A stretch of DNA of 34,058 bases from Clostridium sp. BSD9I1 (GCF_900185645.1 NZ_FYAM01000008.1:1-34058); one strand, 5' to 3'. Shown: positions 1 through 9,024, counted from the stretch's first letter. A program made the numbers and translations. Notes: generated by a model from the sequence alone, not told the origin.

Positions 1-1
1 T

Positions 2-216
2 AGAAATTCAGTTATCTGAATTTCTTCCTTTAGCAGTTCACATGAAGAACTTTTTAATGCTATGGGAGTATAAAATTTTCATCGTAGAAGACATTGAATA
101 AGCTTTAAAACGGCTTTATTTATAAATATTAGCTGTTTTTAGCGAAATGAACGTCTTCCTAGATGAAAATTCTATGCAACCAAGAGCATTAAAAACGGTC
201 GTAATATTTCTAGAAG
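2..216. repeat. Palindromic repeat element, complete copy
   Basis: There is no gene here. Positions 2-50 match 19525-19573 at 45 of 49 bases, and 187-216 match 19573-19602 at 27 of 30. Between the two blocks this copy carries about 136 extra bases that fold as a long imperfect hairpin: TTTTTAATG (51-59) pairs with CATTAAAAA (187-195), and the ATTTTCATC region near 77-85 pairs with GATGAAAAT near 163-171. The copy at 19525 lacks this hairpin. The structure suggests a non-coding mobile or structured repeat. No transposase is nearby. Confidence 0.7.
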
Positions 217-299
217 TAGTCATATTCTAAATCACTTAAGTATAAATATATATTAGTATAAAATATACGAATGTACAAAAAGTGGTGGAGGGGTTAATC

Positions 300-545
300 A
301 TGGATAAGTTATATTATTGTAAGGATTGCAAAAGGATATTAAAAGATTCAGAGAAATGTGAGTACTGCAATAGCAATAATTTAAAAGAGCTTACTTACGG
401 AGCACCAGTAAATATTATAGGAAGTAAATTAAAAGGTAAGGTATTAAAAATTAAAAATGATCTAGTAAAGCTTTTAATAAGAGATGAAAACAATCAAACA
501 TACATTAAAGAATATGGGTTTGACAAATTAAAAAAGGTACTTTAA
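300..545 (+). CDS. Small zinc-ribbon protein
   Basis: This encodes an 81-residue protein of unknown function. Two CxxC pairs near the N-terminus (CKDC and CEYC, about residues 8-11 and 21-24) form a rubredoxin-like or zinc-ribbon knuckle. A basic, beta-rich tail with KGKVLKIKNDLVKLLI follows. I chose the ATG at 300 because GGAGGGG lies 7 bases upstream; an in-frame GTG at 282 sits before that ribosome binding site. No membrane segment or signal peptide is seen. The gene stands alone ahead of a bidirectional terminator shared with the converging gene. A nucleic-acid or protein-binding role is possible, but only the zinc motif supports it. Confidence 0.75.
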   Translation: MDKLYYCKDCKRILKDSEKCEYCNSNNLKELTYGAPVNIIGSKLKGKVLKIKNDLVKLLIRDENNQTYIKEYGFDKLKKVL

Positions 546-556
546 TAACAGTCACC

Positions 557-614
557 AATCGCTAATCTTCACATGTCTAGTAAAAAACAGGTTAATGATT
601 AGTGATTAGCGACT
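557..614. repeat. Intergenic inverted repeat TCGCTAATC/GATTAGCGA
   Basis: TCGCTAATC at 559-567 is the exact reverse complement of GATTAGCGA at 604-612, with related GATTAGTGATTAGCGACTAG wording around it. It lies between two converging genes and may be a short dispersed repeat or an accessory terminator hairpin. Confidence 0.4.
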
Positions 615-625
615 AGAGATTAAAT

Positions 626-649
626 AAAAAGTTGCGTAAGCAACTTTTT
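626..649. terminator. Bidirectional intrinsic terminator
   Basis: GTTGC (631-635) and GCAAC (640-644) pair around a GTAA tetraloop, flanked by AAAAA on the left and TTTTT on the right, so the hairpin can end transcription from either side. It separates the zinc-ribbon gene from the minus-strand unknown gene. Confidence 0.8.
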
Positions 650-1322
650 ATTCTTTGTTTTCTGCTTTAAATGGCAGTATTTGTTTTAGTGCAGTAAAGG
701 ATGATAAATTAAACTTTAATTTTTTAATTTCTCCGTTATCCACATACTCCAGTATAGTACCTGCAAAACTTTCATTATCTTCTTCATAGAATCGAACAAT
801 ATTTTCTATATCTATTGCTAATGGAGTTATATACACAAATAAGTTATCTAATAGATGAAGCTTTTCATCTTGAATCCATACAAATACATGTCGTCCGTCT
901 TTTAGTTTCCCCTTTTGTACATGCTTATGGTATCCTTTTGCTTCCTTTTTAAATCCTTCAAGATAATTCCCTAAAAAAACTTTTCCGTTATCTTTTAAAA
1001 AATCTAAAAGAGCATTATTATAAAATAAATTTTGATTTTGTTTTATATTGTTTAAAGCAACAAAAAAGGATTTTCTCATTTTAGAATTTTCATCTAAAAC
1101 ATCTGAAAGATTTTTATTTTTATAATTTAATTCGTGGAAGTTAAATTCCTTAAGCTCTTTATTTATTTGATTATCTAGTAAATCTGAACCGCCTAAATAC
1201 AATGTTACAAAAGCATCCTTAGGAATAAAGCATTTATTAAATTCATCTTCATGTTTACTAAGTAAGTTCGATAGGCTTTGAATAATTTTATCATCAACAG
1301 TTTTTTTACCAAAGAATAGCAT
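648..1322 (-). CDS. Conserved-looking cytosolic protein of unknown function
   Basis: This 224-residue soluble protein is not one I recognise. It is rich in Lys, Asn and Asp, has no signal peptide or membrane segment, and begins MLFFGKKTVDDKI. The middle carries a short beta-rich segment (KDGRHVFVWIQDEKLHLLDNLFVYITPLAI, split here as residues near 142-170), which suggests an alpha-helical N-terminal half and a beta-sheet C-terminal half. TAGGAG lies at a good distance upstream of the ATG. The gene is monocistronic and converges on the zinc-ribbon gene. It is a real gene by codon use and ribosome binding site. The function is unknown. Confidence 0.75.
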   Translation of the reverse strand: MLFFGKKTVDDKIIQSLSNLLSKHEDEFNKCFIPKDAFVTLYLGGSDLLDNQINKELKEFNFHELNYKNKNLSDVLDENSKMRKSFFVALNNIKQNQNLFYNNALLDFLKDNGKVFLGNYLEGFKKEAKGYHKHVQKGKLKDGRHVFVWIQDEKLHLLDNLFVYITPLAIDIENIVRFYEEDNESFAGTILEYVDNGEIKKLKFNLSSFTALKQILPFKAENKE

Positions 1323-1484
1323 TAAATCAGCTCCTACGTTTAATATTAGTATAATGCTTATATTATATATATTTTTGAGAAAACTTGCAATTTTTTAAAT
1401 ACAAGTTTTTCTTTACAATGTGGTAACTATTAAATAAAAATGTGCTATAATACGATATAACGATAAAAAATATTTAGAAAATAT

Positions 1485-1513
1485 TTGAAATTTTGCCTGC
1501 GATAGTGTAAAAT
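1485..1513 (+). promoter_or_regulatory. Candidate sigma-A promoter of hisS
   Basis: TTGAAA (1485-1490) and TAAAAT (1508-1513) are separated by exactly 17 bases and lie about 40 bases before the hisS start. A second candidate, an extended -10 (TGCTATAAT ending at 1451), lies further upstream. No T-box antiterminator or specifier stem is visible in this short leader. Confidence 0.5.
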
Positions 1514-1553
1514 ATTCATAATTTATCATACTAAAGTATATGGAGGGATAAAA

Positions 1554-2876
1554 ATGGCTAAAAATATAGTAAAGCCTTCAATACTGCCAGGATTTATGGA
1601 GTTGCTTCCTGCAGATCAAATACTTTTTAATAAAATGATGGATACTATAAGACATAACTATGAAAAGTGTGGCTTCATTCCATTAGATACTCCAACTATA
1701 GAAAAATCTGAAATACTTCTTGCCAAGGGTGGTGGAGAAACAGAAAAGCAGATATACAGATTTACCAAAGGGGATACAGATTTATCTTTAAGATTTGATT
1801 TAACTGTGCCACTAGCAAGATATGTAGCGCAGCATTTTTCCGATTTGACTTTCCCTTTTAGAAGATATCATATGTCAAAGGTATATAGGGGAGAAAGAAA
1901 TCAAAAGGGACGTTTTAGAGAGTTTTATCAATGTGATATAGATATAATAGGAAATGGGAAATTAAACGTAATAAATGATGCAGAAATCCCAAGTGTTATA
2001 TATTCTACATTTAAGGAACTTGGTTTTGAAGATTTTACTATACATATAAATAATAGAAAAGTATTAAATGGCTTTTTTGCATCCTTAAATGTTGATAATA
2101 AGGCAGAAATCTTAAGAACTATAGATAAGCTTGATAAAATAGGAATGGATGCAGTAATAGAAGAGCTAAAGTCTTTAGGTTTAGATGAGGAAAGAGTAAA
2201 TAAGATAATAGGGTTTATACAAATAAAGGGCAGCAATGATGAGATGTTAAAATCCTTAGAAGAACTTAATATAGAAAATGATGAGTTTAAAGAAGGATTA
2301 AAAGAATTATCTCAAGTTGTATATTATATAAGATGTTTTAAAGTTCCTGAAAATAACTTTAGCATAGATTTAACTATAGCAAGAGGTCTTGATTATTATA
2401 CAGGTACCGTATATGAGACTATACTAAATAATTATCCTAAAATAGGAAGTGTGTGTTCCGGTGGAAGATATGATAACTTAGCAGAATACTATACTGAGCA
2501 AAAGCTTCCAGGAGTAGGAATATCTATAGGCCTTACAAGATTATTTTATCAGCTAAGAGAAGCTAATATAATAGGAGAAAATGCTTCATCAACTTTATCA
2601 CAAGCACTTATTATTCCTATGGGAGATGAGTGTATAGAACATTCTATAAAGGTTGCTAGTGATTTAAGAGAAAATGAAATAGTATGTGAAATTTATTTTG
2701 AGGATGGTAAGGTAGGTAAAAAGTTCGGTTATGCGGATAAGCTTAATATACCTTATGTAATACTTATAGGTTCTGATGAAATAAATCAAAATAAGATTAC
2801 ACTAAAAAATATGAGCACAGGCGAACAGCAAACTATTACTATTGATGATGCCATGAGTATAATTAATAATAAATAA
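1554..2876 (+). CDS. hisS: Histidine--tRNA ligase
   Basis: This is a class II aminoacyl-tRNA synthetase that charges tRNA-His in the cytosol. The 440-residue length suits HisRS. The class II motifs are present: motif 2 reads VYRGERNQKGRFREFYQCD, the histidine-specific HisA motif reads ARGLDYYTGTVYE, then GGRYDNL, and motif 3 reads GVGISIGLTRL. The C-terminal 95 residues form the anticodon-binding alpha/beta domain (LIIPMGDE to the end). A HisZ-like regulatory paralog is less likely because the HisA and motif 2 residues and the anticodon-binding domain are all retained. GGAGGG lies just upstream of the ATG. The gene is monocistronic, followed by a strong terminator at 2888-2916. Confidence 0.93.
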   Translation: MAKNIVKPSILPGFMELLPADQILFNKMMDTIRHNYEKCGFIPLDTPTIEKSEILLAKGGGETEKQIYRFTKGDTDLSLRFDLTVPLARYVAQHFSDLTFPFRRYHMSKVYRGERNQKGRFREFYQCDIDIIGNGKLNVINDAEIPSVIYSTFKELGFEDFTIHINNRKVLNGFFASLNVDNKAEILRTIDKLDKIGMDAVIEELKSLGLDEERVNKIIGFIQIKGSNDEMLKSLEELNIENDEFKEGLKELSQVVYYIRCFKVPENNFSIDLTIARGLDYYTGTVYETILNNYPKIGSVCSGGRYDNLAEYYTEQKLPGVGISIGLTRLFYQLREANIIGENASSTLSQALIIPMGDECIEHSIKVASDLRENEIVCEIYFEDGKVGKKFGYADKLNIPYVILIGSDEINQNKITLKNMSTGEQQTITIDDAMSIINNK

Positions 2877-2887
2877 TAATTTTTGAT

Positions 2888-2913
2888 AAAGGCCAGCTTT
2901 AAGCTGGCCTTTA
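2888..2913 (+). terminator. Intrinsic terminator after hisS
   Basis: AAAGGCCAGC (2888-2897) and GCTGGCCTTT form a 10-bp GC-rich stem with a short TTTAA loop, followed by ATTAATTT. It sits 11 bases after the hisS stop. Confidence 0.8.
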
Positions 2914-2918
2914 TTAAT

Positions 2919-2947
2919 TTGACTTAAATTCTTAAGTGTATTATCAT
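2919..2947 (+). promoter_or_regulatory. Candidate promoter of helD operon
   Basis: TTGACT (2919-2924), a 17-base spacer and TATCAT (2942-2947) lie about 65 bases before the helD start. A second -10-like TATAAT follows near 2963. Confidence 0.4.
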
Positions 2948-3014
2948 AAAATTTTGTTATATAATATAATTATAGTAAAATTTTACATAAGTTAATGATT
3001 GGAGGCATACTAGA

Positions 3015-5303
3015 GTGGCAATACATCCAGAAGAATTACAAGGTGAAAAGGAAAAGCTAGAAGAAACAAAAAACTGGATTAAAGATGAAATAAAATATTT
3101 AGAAGGTAATGTTAAAGAGTTTAATGAAAAGGTTCAAAAGCTTAAAAAAGAATCTAAAGGTAAATATAGCTTTGAACTTGATACTGCAATTCATATTCAA
3201 GAAGCAAATAAAGAAAAGGTAAAAAATTACAAAGAAGTAAAAGGAGCACCATATTTTGCAAGGATAGATTTTAGAGAAAGACTTAGGGATGCAGAAAGTT
3301 TTTATATAGGTAAAATTGGATTAAATGATGAAAAAGAGCAAGAAGAAAAGGTAATAGATTGGAGAGCCCCAATTGCAGATTTGTATTATAGTGGTACTGA
3401 AGGAAAGAGCTCTTACTATGGTCCATATGGGGAAATTGAGGGGGAATTATCTTTAAAGAGAAAGTTCTTAATAAAGGGTGGTAAAATTAGGGATGCCTTT
3501 GATGAAGGAGCTAATCAAATCATATTAAAGGTAAGTGAAAATGGTGAAGAAGCTCTTCAAGATGAATTTTTAAGAATAAATTTGGAAGAAAGTGCAAATA
3601 AAAAACTTAAAGATATAGTTGCTACAATACAAAAAGAGCAAAATGACATAATAAGAAGTGAAAAGAATAGGTCACTTATAGTGCAGGGGTCAGCAGGTTC
3701 GGGTAAAACTACTGTGGCACTGCATAGACTTGCATACCTTTTATATAAGTACAAGAAAAATATCACTGGTGAAGATGTGCTTGTAGTTGCACCTAATAAT
3801 TTATTCTTAGATTATATATCGGAAGTGCTTCCAAACCTTGGGGCAGGGAAGGTAAATCAGTTCACATATGAAGAACTTGCTTTAAAGATATTAAAAACTA
3901 AACTTGAAGTATATAATAAAGATAAGAAACTTGCTTATGTAATTGAAAACAACATGGTTAAAGAAGCAGAGTTTATAACCACAGTAAGTAAGGTGAAGGG
4001 AAGTATTCTCTTTAAAAATGTAATTGATAGATATATAAAATATATTCAATTGAATAATTTAGATTATGAAGACATAGAGGTTTGTGAATACACTCTTTTT
4101 AGAGGAAGAGATATAAAAAAGTTATTTTTAGAGGGATTAAAGCATCTTCCTATGGAACAAAGAAAAAAAGAAATAAACAGTTACTTTAATAAACAGCTAG
4201 ATGGGAAAGTAAAAAACATACATGCAATAATTGATGCGCAATATGAATTTCTATTTAAAGAATTAAGAGAAATGCCTGAAGGGGAAGAAAAGAGAAATCA
4301 AATTAAAGCAGCATATGAAGAAAGAGATAATTTGAAGGGAAAAATTAAAGCAGATAGTAAAAAGATAATAAAAAATTACTTTAGTGATTTAGGTAAAATA
4401 AATATAAATAAAGTATACTTAGGTTTATTTGAAGAAGAAATTTATGAAAAGCTTACAGAAGGTAAAATCCCTAAAAATATTTGGGAAGAAATGAAAAAAG
4501 AATCAGAAGGAAACTTTGAGAAGGGTTTTGTAGATAGTGATGATTTAGCCGCTCTTTTATATTTGAAATTTAATTTAGAGGGAGTAAGTGAAGAAGATAA
4601 GTTTAAGCACATTGTAGTAGATGAAGCTCAGGATTATAGCTTGTTTCAATTATATGTTTTAAAGTCTATGGTATCAAATAATTCATTTACAATAGTTGGA
4701 GATACAGGCCAAAGCATTTATTATTATAAGGGAATAGATGATTGGAAAAGACTCATTGAATTTGTATACGATGGAGATGCAAATTATGTGGCATTATCTC
4801 AAAGTTATCGTTCTACAGTTGAAATAGTTAATTTTGCAAATATAGTACTTAAAAAACAGCAAAATAGCTTGAAGCCAGCCCAACCAGTATTAAGGCATGG
4901 AATGATACCGGAAATTATTAAGTATGATGATTATAATGGATTCGTAGATATAATCCAAAGCATTGAAAATAAAATGAACGAAGAAAACAGAAAAACCATT
5001 GCACTTATAGGAAAGGATTCACAGGAATGTGAAAATATAAAAAATATGTTTGATATGCATGGCATAGAGGGATGGAAGCTTATAAATGAAGAGGATAAAA
5101 GAGTAAATTCAGAAAAGATAATAATTCCATCTTATATGACCAAGGGACTGGAGTTTGATTGTTCAATAATTATAAATGGAAATGATGAAAACTATAAAGA
5201 AGATGAGTTGGATAAAAGACTCTTATATGTTGTCCTTACAAGGGCTCTTCATAATGAGTATGTTTTATATAGTGGAAATTTGACAACTTTACTTAAGGAG
5301 TAG
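3015..5303 (+). CDS. helD: HelD-like RNA polymerase-recycling ATPase (UvrD/Rep superfamily)
   Basis: HelD proteins use ATP to prise stalled RNA polymerase off nucleic acid. The protein has 762 residues. Residues 1-75 form a charged N-terminal coiled coil. VIDWRAPIADLYY (about 113-125) is the signature of the HelD family. Walker A GSAGSGKT is at 225-232, and further UvrD-type motifs follow: VVDEAQDYS (Walker B), GDTGQSIYYYKG, LSQSYRST and a C-terminal YVVLTRAL. The start is GTG with GGAGG nine bases upstream. The gene ends 8 bases before the next start, so the two probably form one transcript. A general superfamily 1 helicase is the alternative, but the DWRAP motif favours HelD. Confidence 0.85.
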   Translation: MAIHPEELQGEKEKLEETKNWIKDEIKYLEGNVKEFNEKVQKLKKESKGKYSFELDTAIHIQEANKEKVKNYKEVKGAPYFARIDFRERLRDAESFYIGKIGLNDEKEQEEKVIDWRAPIADLYYSGTEGKSSYYGPYGEIEGELSLKRKFLIKGGKIRDAFDEGANQIILKVSENGEEALQDEFLRINLEESANKKLKDIVATIQKEQNDIIRSEKNRSLIVQGSAGSGKTTVALHRLAYLLYKYKKNITGEDVLVVAPNNLFLDYISEVLPNLGAGKVNQFTYEELALKILKTKLEVYNKDKKLAYVIENNMVKEAEFITTVSKVKGSILFKNVIDRYIKYIQLNNLDYEDIEVCEYTLFRGRDIKKLFLEGLKHLPMEQRKKEINSYFNKQLDGKVKNIHAIIDAQYEFLFKELREMPEGEEKRNQIKAAYEERDNLKGKIKADSKKIIKNYFSDLGKININKVYLGLFEEEIYEKLTEGKIPKNIWEEMKKESEGNFEKGFVDSDDLAALLYLKFNLEGVSEEDKFKHIVVDEAQDYSLFQLYVLKSMVSNNSFTIVGDTGQSIYYYKGIDDWKRLIEFVYDGDANYVALSQSYRSTVEIVNFANIVLKKQQNSLKPAQPVLRHGMIPEIIKYDDYNGFVDIIQSIENKMNEENRKTIALIGKDSQECENIKNMFDMHGIEGWKLINEEDKRVNSEKIIIPSYMTKGLEFDCSIIINGNDENYKEDELDKRLLYVVLTRALHNEYVLYSGNLTTLLKE

Positions 5304-5311
5304 TGGTTGTT

Positions 5312-6544
5312 ATGAAAAAATCTAAGAATAAAACATTGTCCACAGTATCTACTATAATTGCAGGATTAATTGTTATTAGTTCTGCAAGTTATGGGGGGAA
5401 AATAATTACCTATATAAATGGGGGATATAAATATGGTTATAGATTATTTCCGCCTATTATATTCCTGGCAATAAGTTTTTTATTTATACAAGAAATGAAT
5501 ATAAGAATGGCAAAGGTAACTGGTAAAAGTTTTGCAGATCTTATAAGGGAATGGTATGGAGCAAAACCGGCGTTTTTTGCTATGATTATGGTTTTGATAT
5601 CAAGTATATTTTTGACTATTTCAAGCTTTGGATCATGCTTGATAGGTTTAGACCTTATGGGTATAAATAAGTATATAGCTATAATCATAATTTCTATATT
5701 CATATGGCTTACGATAGCTAAGAGATACTATGGAAGTGCTCAAAATATATTTTTTTTATTAAGCATTATATTTATTATATATATAATTTCAGCAGTTGAT
5801 TTTAATAATTCAAGTAAAGTTATAATTAATTCTATGCAAAACATAGATTTTTGGCAAAGTGATTATATATACTATTGTTTAAGTATAATAGGAGCTTCCA
5901 TTCCAATTTACATGATATTTCATCTTCAATCTTATTTAGTTCAGGAAGATTTGAGTCTGAAGGAATATGGAGAACAAAAAATAGGTATATATATAGGGAT
6001 TTTAATAATGTTTTTAATGACGTTACTTATTATGATTGTAGGGATTGAAAGTTTTCAAAGGGGAGGAGAAATTGCCATAAGTGATAAGAATCTAGGGGAG
6101 ATTTTTATAAAGGCCTTTGGAAAGTATGCTAAATATATATTTGGTATGGGAATATTAAGTTTTGCAATTATAACATTAGCATTAATCCCATTAGCTGCAA
6201 CCCTTGCAATATGTGATGCTTTTGCATTAGAAAATGGATTTGAAAAAAGTTGTAAAGAAGCGCCACTATTTTATATAATATTTACATTTATTCTAGTTAT
6301 AAGTGGGGTTTTTGTTTTGTTAAGTAAGAATTCTCTTGTAAATTTGGTAATTTTAGCTCAAGCTTTAGCCTCTATGATAGTGCCTGTAATTCTTATATAT
6401 ATGATTATAATAACAAACAACAGTGAGATTATGGGGAAAGAAGTAAATAAGCCAATACAAAATATAGTTGTATGGTTTACGGTGATAAGTATAGTAGTGT
6501 TTTTTATAGCTTTAATCATATATAAAATTATGGCGATGTTTTAA
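5312..6544 (+). CDS. Divergent Nramp-fold membrane transporter
   Basis: This is a 410-residue protein with about 11 hydrophobic segments. It aligns with Nramp metal transporters by conserved words after TM1 (GGYKYGY) and in the TM2-TM3 region (TGKSFADLIREWYG). However, the TM1 metal motif DPGN is replaced by YGGK, and the TM6 motif region (GATVMPHN in Nramp) reads GASIPIYM, so both canonical metal ligands are missing. It could be an Nramp-related carrier for Mg2+ or another substrate, or a more distant APC-fold amino-acid or germinant transporter. AAGGAG at 5295-5300 supports the ATG at 5312 over the GTG at 5303. The gene is co-transcribed with helD, and the purpose of the pairing is unknown. 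Confidence 0.6.
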   Translation: MKKSKNKTLSTVSTIIAGLIVISSASYGGKIITYINGGYKYGYRLFPPIIFLAISFLFIQEMNIRMAKVTGKSFADLIREWYGAKPAFFAMIMVLISSIFLTISSFGSCLIGLDLMGINKYIAIIIISIFIWLTIAKRYYGSAQNIFFLLSIIFIIYIISAVDFNNSSKVIINSMQNIDFWQSDYIYYCLSIIGASIPIYMIFHLQSYLVQEDLSLKEYGEQKIGIYIGILIMFLMTLLIMIVGIESFQRGGEIAISDKNLGEIFIKAFGKYAKYIFGMGILSFAIITLALIPLAATLAICDAFALENGFEKSCKEAPLFYIIFTFILVISGVFVLLSKNSLVNLVILAQALASMIVPVILIYMIIITNNSEIMGKEVNKPIQNIVVWFTVISIVVFFIALIIYKIMAMF

Positions 6545-6562
6545 AAACATCGCCATAATTTT
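6524..6562. terminator. Bidirectional terminator overlapping two gene ends
   Basis: AAAATTATGGCGATGTTTT (6524-6542) is the reverse complement of 6544-6562, an almost loopless perfect palindrome. It contains the last codons of the Nramp-like gene and the stop codon of the converging AI-2E gene. Runs of A and T at both ends fit termination in both directions. Confidence 0.75.
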
Positions 6563-7631
6563 ATTCAACTAATTTATTTTCTTTATACATTTGTCTAATG
6601 TCCTTAAACCACACTTTAAGTAAAGCATAAAGCGGTACTGCAATAAATGCCCCAATAAATCCAAATACAGATATTGCAATCATTATCACAAATATTATAG
6701 TTAATGGATGAATTTTAAGTCTATTACCCATTATATTAGGAGTTATAAAATTACCCTCTATCTGTTGAACTACGATAGATACAATTAATATTTTTACGAG
6801 CATAGGGAAATTTCCCATAGATAGTGATATTAAAAAAGCAGGAAGTATTCCAAGTATAGGACCTAAAAATGGGATTATAGAAGTAATTATTGCAAATATA
6901 GCAAGGAATAAAGCATTTTCCATACCAATAATCAAATATCCTATATACATAAATACTCCTATAACTAAAGCGGCTACTAATTGGCCTGCTATATAATCTG
7001 AAAGTACCTTATCGGTATCTCTTATCAAGTCTTTTATATTTTCTTTACGCTTTTCAGAAAATAAGTTTATGAAAATGTTGGTGAATTCATCATCATCCTT
7101 TAAGAAATAAAAGAGCACAAAAGGAACTAGTATTATTTTACTTCCTATATCTGCAATGTTAGAAAATATATTTACTACATTGTTACTTAAATGTACTAAA
7201 GCAGTTTGCAAGAATGAGGTTGCTTTTTGTTGTATATCCTCAAGATTAAGTGAAGGTATTTGAAATTTATTATTTATAATATCGCTAGGATTTCCTATAT
7301 TTTTAATTTGGTTAGATATATTATTAAGCGATGTACTTAAGCTAGTTATAATAGTATTGCTGCTATAACTAAATAATAAGGATATAGTAAGGATAAAAAG
7401 CAGTACAACTATTGTTACAGACAAATTCTTTTTGAATTCATTTTTAACCAAAAATCTTACAGACGGTCTTAGCATATAATAAAATAATAGTCCTATCAAA
7501 ATAGGAATGAGGACAGTACCTATGATTTTCTCTCCTAAGTTTAATATAAATGTTAATTTGCCAAATAAATAAATTATGGCAAGTGTGAGTAAAACTTTTG
7601 TAAGTGATTTAATAAGTTTATCTTGAAACAA
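6561..7631 (-). CDS. AI-2E family transporter-like membrane protein
   Basis: This membrane protein of about 356 residues belongs to the AI-2E/PerM family (YdiK/YtvI type). Members include proposed autoinducer-2 exporters and Na+/H+ antiporters, so the substrate is open. It shows paired N-terminal helices, a soluble segment (about residues 85-150) and a C-terminal helix cluster with the family words PFVLFYFLKDDDEF, IIGMENALFLAIFAIITSIIPFLGPILG and IPLYALLK. I chose the TTG at 7631 because AAAGGAT lies upstream at normal spacing. A longer reading from 7649 lacks a ribosome binding site. It is transcribed opposite to the helD operon. Confidence 0.8.
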   Translation of the reverse strand: MFQDKLIKSLTKVLLTLAIIYLFGKLTFILNLGEKIIGTVLIPILIGLLFYYMLRPSVRFLVKNEFKKNLSVTIVVLLFILTISLLFSYSSNTIITSLSTSLNNISNQIKNIGNPSDIINNKFQIPSLNLEDIQQKATSFLQTALVHLSNNVVNIFSNIADIGSKIILVPFVLFYFLKDDDEFTNIFINLFSEKRKENIKDLIRDTDKVLSDYIAGQLVAALVIGVFMYIGYLIIGMENALFLAIFAIITSIIPFLGPILGILPAFLISLSMGNFPMLVKILIVSIVVQQIEGNFITPNIMGNRLKIHPLTIIFVIMIAISVFGFIGAFIAVPLYALLKVWFKDIRQMYKENKLVE

Positions 7632-7740
7632 ATAAAAACATCCTTTCAATATGCGTGATAGTTTATACTCTTGTATTTGATTATCCTTGAGCTTAGTTTT
7701 TTATAAGTTCTGAATAGTATCACAAAAGACTGTTGTAAAA

Positions 7741-8628
7741 TTATACATAAAAATAAAGTTTACCATCTTGCACAGAAGAATTTATTTTACCATTATTATA
7801 AAGATAAGATAAAAAAGAGCTTACTGCAGATAGATTTAGGTGATATTGTCTAAATTCCATATCTAAGTTATTTAAAAGAGCTAGGTTTTCTAAAACATCT
7901 TCTTTAGATAATGGTTGATCTAATAATTCCAATATATCATTTAAATATTTATTTATATTTTCTATGTTCTTTTCAGCTAATTGAGTTATTTCTAACTTTT
8001 CATAAGTTTTATCACTATGTCCTATTACAAAATAATCTGCATCTATCTCTTTTATAAAGTTTAAGGTATTTAAGCTTTCCTCTATATCATATAAGTATGG
8101 TAGGGAATATTTATCTATTGTGGTATCACTAAAGAGTGAGTCACCTAAGAAACATACCTTTTCAGGAGTAATAATTCCAATTTGTTCTATCGAATGCCCT
8201 TTAAGAGAAATTACTTCAAGCTTCTCATCATTTATTTTGGTTGTTCCATATTCAAGTAAAAAGTCTATAGATAAAGATTTATTACTTTTATCTAAACCTT
8301 TAAAAGGATTTCCAGTGGAAAGTATGGAAGCGTGAAGTTCCTGGTTCTCCATAAATAGTTTTTCTTTTAAAGAAGAATAAACTAGGCATCCAGGATAATT
8401 ATTTTGAAAATATGTATTCCCACCACAATGATCCAAATGGCTGTGGGTGTTTATTATATATTTAGGATGAAGGCCATTTTGTACTAGTATCTCATCCACT
8501 TTTTTTGTAGAAGAATTATTCATGCCTGTATCTACTAAAAGACAGTTTTTATTTTTAAATACGTAAACTCCAATATTAGTAGGGGCATTTATGTAATAAG
8601 TGTTACCCTTAATCTTACTAAGTTCCAT
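7741..8628 (-). CDS. MBL-fold metallo-hydrolase
   Basis: This 295-residue cytosolic enzyme has a metallo-beta-lactamase fold. The zinc motif HSHLDH is at residues 62-67 (H62, H64, D66, H67), preceded by LVDTGMN. Later ligands are in LKGHSIEQIG, FLGDSLF and VIGHSD. The C-terminal 80 residues look like the winged-helix tail seen in LACTB2- or GloB-like hydrolases. The substrate may be a thioester, lactone or phosphodiester and cannot be read from sequence. AAGGAG stands upstream of the ATG. The gene is probably independent, being 109 bases from the AI-2E gene. Confidence 0.85.
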   Translation of the reverse strand: MELSKIKGNTYYINAPTNIGVYVFKNKNCLLVDTGMNNSSTKKVDEILVQNGLHPKYIINTHSHLDHCGGNTYFQNNYPGCLVYSSLKEKLFMENQELHASILSTGNPFKGLDKSNKSLSIDFLLEYGTTKINDEKLEVISLKGHSIEQIGIITPEKVCFLGDSLFSDTTIDKYSLPYLYDIEESLNTLNFIKEIDADYFVIGHSDKTYEKLEITQLAEKNIENINKYLNDILELLDQPLSKEDVLENLALLNNLDMEFRQYHLNLSAVSSFLSYLYNNGKINSSVQDGKLYFYV

Positions 8629-8865
8629 AGTTCTCAGCTCCTTACATGATGTATAAAAATTTCTAATTATAATGTTATATCTAATATATCATTTATGTAT
8701 TGATATGTAAATTTGCAGTATTTAAAATGCATAGTAACTTTATAAAATCTATAATGAAATTAGTCATATAAACTTCATTATAGAATATATTTATTGTATA
8801 ACTAGAAATTTAAAATTGGTGAAAGAAATAGTAATGTTCAATCTTGAAAAATATTACATTAATTC
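8629..8865. other. AT-rich gap with a 10-bp inverted repeat
   Basis: No gene is seen. CTATAATGAA (8749-8758) is the exact reverse complement of TTCATTATAG (8774-8783), with a 15-base loop. It may be an operator or a chance palindrome in AT-rich DNA. The rest of the gap up to 9104 is covered by the promoter and leader entries. Confidence 0.35.
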
Positions 8866-8894
8866 TTGAAGTTGTAATTGAAATAAGTTATTAT
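8866..8894 (+). promoter_or_regulatory. Sigma-A promoter of transporter operon
   Basis: TTGAAG (8866-8871), a 17-base spacer and TATTAT (8889-8894) place a transcript start near 8901. The surrounding sequence (TTAATTCTTGAA...) is repeated upstream of pepV at 11240-11268, so promoter and leader look like one duplicated cassette. Confidence 0.65.
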
Positions 8895-8937
8895 ATAAAT
8901 ATAAACATATAAAAGTTAAATAATTAAAAAGATATGT

Positions 8938-9024
8938 TTTACTGCTTAGTTTATTTGATGCCTAAAGCATTTGCCGTAAACGAAGTCCAGTAGATGATTT
9001 ATTCATTTACTGGACTTTTTATAT
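8938..9024 (+). promoter_or_regulatory. Riboswitch-like terminator leader, copy 1
   Basis: The fold is nested. P1 pairs TACTG-CTT (8940-8947) with AAG-TC-CAGTA (ending 8992). P2 pairs GTTTA (8949-8953) with TAAAC (8977-8981). P3 pairs GATGC (8957-8961) with GCATT (8967-8971) around a CTAAA loop. The 3' strand of P1 is also the left arm of a 14-bp terminator, AGTCCAGTAGATGA (8984-8997) with 9003-9016, followed by TTTTT. P1 and terminator are mutually exclusive, so this is an RNA switch in which a stabilised P1 would let transcription continue. The ligand is unknown. Confidence 0.75.

Noticed and set aside
1323-1553. T-box before hisS
   Set aside because: The leader is short, and no antiterminator, T-box motif or terminator hairpin is seen.
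5312-6544. Spore germination protein GerAB
   Set aside because: The APC-like profile is compatible, but the GGYKYGY and TGKSFADLIREWYG words align much better with Nramp; no gerA or gerC genes are adjacent.
8938-9024. T-box leader
   Set aside because: There is no T-box sequence (AGGGTGGNACCGCG-like), no specifier stem and the element is far too short.
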